A DNA stretch of 64,000 nucleotides from Cryptomeria japonica (Eukaryota; Streptophyta; Pinopsida; Cupressales; Cupressaceae), in contig NC_081407.1 in the NCBI RefSeq assembly GCF_030272615.1, positions 373,842,632 through 373,906,631 of the forward strand. The letters are read 5' to 3'. Shown one piece after another: positions 57,019 through 64,000 of the stretch (position 1 is the first letter of the stretch; the number at the start of each line of letters is the position of its first letter). A model generated the notes under the pieces. The model was given only the letters and a program-made list of their open reading frames with translations. It was not told where the DNA came from and made no database searches. A program made the position numbers and the translations under genes.

Positions 57019-59019
57019 ATGGGTTCTCCTAAATTTCCACTTTTAACTCCACATAATTATGCCTCATGGAAAATCAAAGCATGGAGTAAGTTAACAGAAA
57101 AAATGACTCATTCATTATGTAAATGGAACAATAACAACACCATTGGATCCTAAGTCTGATCCTAATGGTCAAGTTGAATGACTCACTAAAAATTCTATGG
57201 CAATTGGAACTTTGAGAAAGTATGTATCAGATGACCTTATTTTTCACATTGAGAAATGTACTCCAGTTAAAGAGGCTTGGGATATTTATGAGAAATTGTA
57301 TAGTAAATTTGATGAGATTAAGGGCTACAAGCTTGATGACCTGAACTCACAACATTAGACCCTAAGGATTTTGATACAATCCAAGAGTATGTCACAAAAG
57401 CAAATGAGCTAAGAGAAAATCTTAAGGATTGTGGCATTGAAAAAAAGGATGCTCAATTGGTTTACAATTTGTTGGACAAGCTTCCATCAGAGTATGTAAC
57501 CTTTGTTTCTAGCTTTCACACCCATCAGTTGGCTCAAGGTGCCTCATACACTCCACCATCATTTGATGCATTCACGGAGATGTTGATACTTGAGCAATCT
57601 AAGTTGACTAAGATGGGGATTCTCAAATCTTCAAAGTCACAAGCTTTGGTGGCTAATAAAGGGAATTAAAGCAATCAAGGGAAAGGCAAGAACCAAAAGT
57701 AGTCTAAGACAAAGCCACAACAAGATGAAGCATAGTCATCCTCTCCACAACAAGGTGATTCTACATCCTCACCTAAGAGGAAATCATATAAGGACAATCT
57801 TTTTTGTGCATATTGCAAGAAGTCAGGACATGATGAACACCATTGTTACAAGAAGGATATTGATGAATTGAAACATCTTGAGAATAATAGAATCAGTTTG
57901 CCTTCTAGAATGTCTACTTCAGATTCTTCTTCCAAAGAAAAGGATAAAGGGAAGGATCACTCTTTTGGGACAAGTAAAGGACAAGCTCTTTGTGCTACTA
58001 CAAGTCATGATTCAGGGAGATGGCTTCTAGATTCGGGATTTTCTCATCACATGACATCTTCATAGTCTACGTTCTCTTCATTTGAGCCTTGTACCATGCC
58101 ACAAATTTTGATGGGAAATCATACACATATGAATGTGTCTAGGAAAGGATCTATTTCCATTAGGGATAACTCCTTCAATGATGTGTTGTGTGTACCCCAT
58201 TTGACAAACAATCTTATTTCCATCTATCAAATCACTCATGGGGAAACAAGGAAAAATGTGGAGTTCACACCTGATTTAGTTATCATTAGAGACTTGGAGA
58301 GTAGAGCTATCATTGCAACTGGGGTAGTTGATCATGCATCTCAGTTGTACTCCTTTTCACATTTTGGTCCTATTGATGAGGTTGATTCTTCATATGATGA
58401 TCACACTTCTTGTGTTGATTCAAATATTGAGGAGAACTTTGGGTATTTGAACTTGGGTATTCTCACATGTGAACTTGTTCTTGAGCCTTGTATTTCATCT
58501 CCTCCTATTGCACTTGATGATGTGGATATTGCAACAATTTTTCCTTCTTGTGATTCAGTGCAATAGGATATTCCTTGTCTTCCAACTTCAGTTCCTTGGG
58601 ATGACTACTTGACATACATTGTAGGTTTATTTATGGAGTCCTACATTGCAGATTTGGGAGACATCATTGATGACATTCATCTTCTCTTTGATGAAGATAA
58701 TCCTTCTTCGATTGTTGCGAGGGAACACTCTGACCCTCTTGTTCATTCTCTACATGATCATTCTTTCGAGGTTGACATGATTGTGGATTATTATGTACAA
58801 CATTTTGAGGAGGTCTCTTTATCCTTAGAGAAGACATGTGAGTCTTTGGATCTTGTTCTACATTCATCTCCACTAGATCTTGGAGTGCCTTTTTTAGTAG
58901 CATGGATCAGTACACCTAATTTGGAGGGGATAACTTTCAACATCAACATGGGGACACTTGAGCAGTTTTCAGAGACTCCATACATCATGATTTTTTTCCC
59001 CTATATCTTCCCTTCATGA
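57019..59019 (+). pseudogene. Copia gag-protease protein with unrelated C-terminal extension
   Basis: Begins MGSPKFPLLTPHNYASWKIK, the start of copia gag. LVYNLLDKLPSEYVTFVSSF and a zinc knuckle CAYCKKSGHDEHHCYKK (57805) follow. The protease site is WLLDSGFSHHMTSS (58030), then DVLCVPHLTNNLISIYQI. Two compensating frameshifts (near 57145 and 57350) and a few TAG/TAA stops (57667, 58063, 58564) interrupt an otherwise single frame. After ASQLYSFSHFGP (58365) comes a ~215-residue acidic region (DEVDSSYDDHTSC; MIVDYYVQHFEEVSLSLEK) with no known match. The Ala after DSG is Phe. Gag would form particles; a partner must supply RT and integrase. Confidence 0.7.
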
Positions 59020-59436
59020 TTGGGGAGACTTCATGGATACACCTTTGGTTTTGTTTCTTCCTAAGGGGAGGAATGTTGTTCAATGATCATGGAGTAGTTT
59101 CTTCATTCAGTTTTGATCTTCTACCATTGGTGTAGATTCTACATTGAGGGGGGCTACTTGGTATCTCTTCTTCTCTCTAATGGGGGGGACTTTTTCCTCA
59201 CATGGGGTTTTGTCCTTCTCATGCTTCTTTGAGAGTTGTTTTGTATAGTGTTCATCTCTATTTTTGGGGGGGAGTTTTTCCCACGTGGTTCTCTCCCTTT
59301 CTTCATTTGTGAGAGATTGCATTGGTTTTCATGCATTTTCTTTTGTACATGGGTACCTAATATGGCCTCGTAGCCGGGACCCATCTTGCATTGTTGACTT
59401 GAGTCTACAATCCCCTAAGTTGCACTTAAGGGGGGG

Positions 59437-59840
59437 TGTTGGTGTAAATTATTTCTCATAATTACACCTTACTTAAGTAGACTTAGGGTAATTCATGTCA
59501 TAGTAGTTTGGATATGGAACACTTAGGGAAGTGTACACATAGGGATGATGTATGTAGGAGAAATTTCACCTTTTGTGGTCTTATCTTGTTGTTACATTCC
59601 ACCTTCGGTGGGTGATCCACCTCTTGTGGAATATTTTACTATTTCTCCTACCTACCCTTTTTTTTCTCATTGAGCCACATGTCATGATTGTGTGCTCACA
59701 TATCCATATGGCCTTGCCTTTATAAGTAGACTCATCTTTCATTGTATGTAATGATCCAGTTGATTGTATTTTGCATCTTGATTAGAATATAGTTTATTCT
59801 TATCAAATCTATTTGTCTCTCTTTTGTTCTATTCAATGTG
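59437..59840 (+). repeat. 3' LTR of the gag-only element
   Basis: Starts TGTTGGTGTAAATTATT after the polypurine tract. The right end is not certain (roughly 59840) because no second copy is available. It contains TATAAGTAGACTC near 59721, a possible promoter region. Confidence 0.5.
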
Positions 59841-59879
59841 CTCTTGATCTTGGCCAATTTAAACAAATTATTGCAATGA

Positions 59880-61625
59880 TGAACACATTTTTCTCCAATA
59901 AAGTGAGGGAGATGGCATAAGGATTAGAACCTAAAAGTGGTAGAATTTTTGAAGAGATCGCCCAAGTTATCAAGAAGCTAGTTGAGCGATAAAAGGAATC
60001 TATTCCAACTCTCTACAATTTGAATATTTTTTTTCATATGATTCGTCCATGTGAATCTACCATTGGTGGGTTGCAAGTCAACCAAATCATTGCCATTGAT
60101 GAAGGAGGCAAATTTTTTGATGGTTTTGTGTGTGGATAGGATACGCCCTTTATCCTCATGCAATGAAACTATGGCAACAAAAGTTCCTTACTAGTACAAT
60201 TATATCTTCACCTAGATCAACCAAATAGTTAGAGATTGCATCCCATAAGATCTTTTTGTCTATTGGTGACATTGGTTCATAGATGTTAAGGATCTAGAAT
60301 GTGAAATTAAAAGGAAGCTTTAGAAAGAATCCAATTTTTATGAGTTATAATTTCTTTCAATTTGGTATTGGTGGGATTACATAATACAAATACCCTCTAG
60401 AGGATCCTTTAGTAGGGGAGAAAGAATATTTTCATCTATTCTGGCAAGGGTTGAATATTGATTCATTTAGATTCGAAGCCTATTTGGATTCCTATAGGAG
60501 GATAATGTATGTCCCACAAGCAACAATTTCATACTTGATGGGTTTTTGTTTGGTAGGGGCATTGATTCCCTAAATTTATAGGATAGAATTTTAATGTATT
60601 ACAAGAAGAGAAAAATGCTCTTCTTAGTCTAGTATATTTCTCCTAAGTTAGAAGAATTGTTTACTCCAGTGTAGTTTGGATCCCCGCTACTATTTATTCT
60701 TATCAGCTCTGGGAGTTTGAGAAATAGATAATATTTGAGAAAAATCAAATTGGAGATCTTCCTTAGGCATGTTCTCCATGAAGTCTTTCTCTCTAAGGAG
60801 ATAATCCCCTTTTTATCACTTTCCTCTCCCTCATTGGCAACTTCCTCTACAATATCATTTATTTTATCTAAGTCCACTTCAATGGCTATATGTTTAGCTA
60901 GATCTTCTAGCCTTCCTCAAAAAATTTATTGAAGTCATTTTTATTTTGGAGAGCATTTTGATTTTGGATGGGTGATGTTTGGATGGTAGAGGAGGAGTTG
61001 TGGAGAACTTATTTCTGTATTACTAGGATGGAGCATGCCATCGGGTTTTTTGGGGAGGAAGGCTCTTGCCCAAACATAAATTGTAAACATACATTTCTTT
61101 TATATAGTGTTGATTGCAAGCCTACAACAATTTTGTCCCAAGTTTTTGCAAGTAAATTATTTCTTCCTCTTCTCTTTGGTATCTTAATCTGACAAGGAAG
61201 GGTAAATGGAGTTTGTTTAATTGTCAGGATATTTGAATAGTCATCTCCTGAAGCTTTGTTTTGATATCTTCTTATATCTCATTGATTAGTTGAGATCCAA
61301 TAACGTTTGCTAAATTTTCTACTAATTCATCCATTTTATCCTAAAAAAAGTGGATGGAATCAAGTCTATCCAACCAATCTTGAGATAGATCAATTATTTT
61401 GCTATTTTCCCTTGATTTTTAATAGTATGAGGGGATGGCTTACCAATATCTAGAAACTCAATAATAGCTAGTTTTGAGGTAGAATCTAAGATGTGTTTTC
61501 TAGACATGTCTTTTTATGAAAATTTTTGATCTCATTAAAATTCCCATACATATTTGATAAGTTGAGGTGGATATAGAGTTGAAAAGGAGATTCAAAGATC
61601 TTTTGAAACTTTTCCCAAAGGAAAT
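59880..61625 (-). pseudogene. Decayed LINE (ORF1 end and endonuclease), minus strand
   Basis: Near 59980-60160 the minus strand reads FASFINGNDLVDLQPTNGRF and TWTNHMKKNIQI. Near 60190-60320 it reads LNIYEPMSPIDKKILWDAIS. Both are typical endonuclease blocks of plant LINEs. Upstream (60600-61600), with many stops, segments such as LDRLDSIHFF and DKMDELVENLANVIGSQL may be ORF1 or its coiled coil. No RT is present. Frames are broken every 20-60 codons. Confidence 0.55.
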
Positions 61626-61630
61626 TTGTT

Positions 61631-62768
61631 GAACACCCAGTTGAACTGAGAGGGGGGTGAATCGGTTTGAAACTTCAAAAATAATTATGAATTAACTTAT
61701 TTAATATCAACACTTTCAACACATCAAATAGAAACAGATGGACACCAGATTTCCGTGGAAAACTCAAACATGGAAAAACCATGGTGAGAATCTAATTCAC
61801 AATATGAATACCAATGTTACAACATTTCAAGCTTATAGACAAGGAGCACCAACACTTGAAGGACTTGTAGAATTAAGGTGCACTACCTTAGGAACGATAT
61901 AAAAATGACTTGTGTAGTTGAAGAACACTTCTTTAGGACAAGATACAAAATGTTGCCGAATGACTCATTGTCAATCAACAACGAATGAAATAGTTGAACT
62001 AAAAAATGAGAAGGATTCTCTTGATCATGAAATTGTCCTTGAACAATAATCAATCAACCAATAACATGGAAAATATCTCTGATAATCTCCACTGTCACAA
62101 CACTACATCTAACAAAATATATTAGCTTCAAAGATCTTTCCAAACGAACTTTGACATCACCACAAACTCAAATATGTTTGCAAATCATTCACATACACTT
62201 CTCACACAATTCACTTCTCATCCATGCTCAATTAATCCTTTTTCACATCTTATATATGAGATACAACATTGAAATCCTAATCAAGGGTTGACCAAAACAA
62301 AATAAGAAATATTACACAAAATAAGCCACACCAAAAATATTTGATTGGTCCACTCCAGGAGAAAGAGAGAACCAAAACATATCATAATACATCATCCCAT
62401 GAACAATCTGACAAATGGAACATGCTAGCACATATTCCAAAAGATCTTATAAAGCATAACATGTATATATAATTAATCGATCATCTATATAGCCACTTTC
62501 GATACAAAATACTCCATGCAGATCTCCACAAACCAAAGTGAGACCCAAATAATCATCTCAACACATCTTCCAACACATATCTGAACCAACAGAACATGAT
62601 CCACTAAACAAAAAATCAATTAACAACATATCTGGAGGGCACCAAAGGAATTTCGAATCACCCTGAATATAGGATGACACAACCAACACCAAAAGAGTAT
62701 TCAAATCAAACTCTATCCAAGTAACCAAGGTCCAACAAAGCATATCCAAGCCAATATCCATATGGACC
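61631..62768 (-). repeat. Relic LTR related to the copia LTR at 54814
   Basis: Starts TGTTGAACACCCAGTTGAAC then TGAGAGGGGGGTGAATCGG, comparable with TGTTAGGATAACTAGTGAAC and AACTAAGAGGGGGGGGTGG at 54814. A second shared phrase is CGTGGAAAACTCAAACATGG with GAAAAACCATGG near 61755. No polypurine tract or PBS was found at the right end, so length and orientation are inferred. No gene. Confidence 0.5.
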
Positions 62769-64000
62769 TGTGTGGGGGAAAAAGCGAGACTAGGCTAACA
62801 TGTCCTAATCCTACCTTTTGACACACATTATGGAATACGAAAGAGCCTAGAGGTATCGCACAATTGGCTACTTCTTTTTGGTGAAAGAGAGAGCCACGGG
62901 CTACCTATTAGGGTTTCTATTCCTTTGTTGTAATTGAAAGGTAATATTATGCAAGTTCAATTCCTAACCCCAAAATGCAAGTATGAACTAATAACAAGAT
63001 TGCAGAATTGAACTTAAACAATGGAAAGCTGCAAACATAAGGACAAGACAAGAATGCAGATGCGTACCCAGAGTCAAAATCTGAGTGAAAATGTTTGGGA
63101 CGGGGGCGCGGGCGCCACTATCTTGATTCTGTTCCTAAAACTGCACCTGAAACTGCCACTTTGCAACCTGGAAAACTGTCAGAACTGCCAAAACTTGTTG
63201 TCTGTCAGGAGGACCAGGGCGCCCAGCACCCCTGTCCCAGGGACCAAGGCACCCCACACCCCTGTCCTAGTCTTCTGCTCTGAAACTTGGTGTATGGTTC
63301 AGTCTCTGTCTGCTTCTTTCGGTTCTGCAACTTGCGGCGTTGTCTAAATCCCGAAATCTGCACTTATATCTGAAAAGGTGTTTGGGCGGCTATATAGGGT
63401 TTTGCCTTAGTCAAACCCCCGCTTTGGTCATTTCCACCTCCACGAATAGCCAAGTTGTATTGTAAAAGTAGTGTGTGTGCAGACCTTGTGTGTGTGCAAG
63501 ATCTAAAATGCAAGTAAGCAAACTAGAGAAACCTAGAAAGTAAACCCTAATTGCTTGTAAATGATAATATAAATGCTCCAAACCAAGATGTAGAGTGATC
63601 TAAAGCATGAATACAAATGATGTAAGAAAGCTTATGCAAAGACATGAAAACAACATGAAATCATACCCAACCCCAAGGGGGGGGGATACAAGCCAATCTT
63701 CAGTCGGTGATCCCTTATTGCTCTTCAATGCCTTCAAAGCCCTAAATGAATGAAATTGATGGATGCTTGATGGATGGATGTTGAGTGTTGTTGAAGTCTT
63801 CAAAGATCTGCTCTTTCGTTGCATAGAAGGTCCTGAAAACAAAATTCTGATCCTTTCCAATGAAGAAAGAGAACTCTTATGTATGAAATCCTAGGTCTTA
63901 ATTCCAACTTTTGGCCGACCTAGAGATTGAATATCCCGCCAATTTCTTGGGGTTAAGCTTTATTTCATGATTGGATCGCGCTCCTAAAATTTTGGGAAAA
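62769..64000 (-). repeat. Gypsy LTR related to 39926-41151, cut by the right edge
   Basis: Shares the order of several blocks with the LTR at 39926: a GGGACGG-GGCGC segment (63100), a GGACCAGGGCGCCCAGC hairpin (63211), GGTTTTGCCTTAGTCAAACC followed by a CCCCCGCTTTGG block (63398), and a GGCCGACCTAGAG segment (63913). The left end is near 62769. No PBS is seen to its left, so this may be a 3' LTR whose element continues to the right. No gene. Confidence 0.55.

Larger units (their letters stand above)
56190..59840 (+). mobile_element. Gag-protease-only copia derivative (TR-GAG-like), 5' truncated
   Basis: One long frame (57019-59019), a polypurine tract AAGGGGGGG at 59428-59436 and a 3' LTR from 59437. 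No integrase, RT or RNase H sequence lies between protease and polypurine tract. No matching 5' LTR was found upstream. This is the pattern of non-autonomous elements that keep only gag. The 56190-57018 part is non-coding leader. Confidence 0.65.

Overview
The window is nuclear DNA of a seed plant with a large, repeat-rich genome. The evidence is one spliced plant-type glycosyltransferase gene with GT...AG introns, plant L1-type LINEs carrying a C-terminal RNase H, Ty3/gypsy elements of the chromovirus and Tat/Ogre lineages, Ty1/copia elements primed by initiator-Met tRNA, and long AT-rich non-coding stretches. The size and deep nesting of the elements would suit a gymnosperm, but no sequence here proves that. 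Nothing looks bacterial or plasmid-like.

Layout. 1-2386: leader and LTR of a minus-strand Tat-like element running off the left edge. 2957-8266: a copia primer-binding-site remnant, then two copies of a non-coding LTR element joined by a direct LTR-LTR junction. 8267-11300: AT-rich relics. 11301-15723 (minus): the only convincing host gene, a seven-exon O-fucosyltransferase-like type II membrane protein with a 200-residue Lys/Glu/Pro/Phe repeat stem; all six splice junctions keep frame. 16981-26133: a 9.15-kb LINE with exact 23-bp target-site duplications, ORF1, ORF2 (endonuclease, RT, zf-RVT, RNase H) and an unassigned third ORF downstream. 27248-28660: an array of ~97-bp monomers in a six-monomer higher-order repeat. 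28700-29275: a LINE relic. 29281-54813: a chromovirus interrupted by a 20-kb Tat/Ogre-like element (33308-53309, minus) with matching 762-bp LTRs and a 5-bp target duplication. The Tat element carries gag, protease, a G-patch-like segment, RT, two RNase H domains, integrase and an antisense plant-mobile-domain ORF, and is itself invaded by a gag-LTR fragment of another gypsy family (37366-41151). 54814-64000: a copia LTR inside the chromovirus 3' LTR, a gag-protease-only copia derivative, a minus-strand LINE relic, a copia-type LTR relic and a gypsy LTR cut by the window edge.

How the parts relate. The nesting gives a relative chronology: LINE relic (28.7-29.3 kb), chromovirus, Tat element, then the gypsy fragment; the copia LTR entered the chromovirus LTR separately. 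Most premature stops in the mobile ORFs fit C-to-T or G-to-A changes of CAG, CAA or TGG codons, the decay expected of methylated DNA. The O-fucosyltransferase gene shows no such damage and is probably functional. The least explained structures are: 20-bp repeat arrays with one shared core upstream of both the sense and the antisense ORF of the Tat element; the LINE third ORF; GC-rich hairpins in one gypsy family; the 97-bp higher-order array; and the glycosyltransferase repeat stem with five N-glycosylation sequons.
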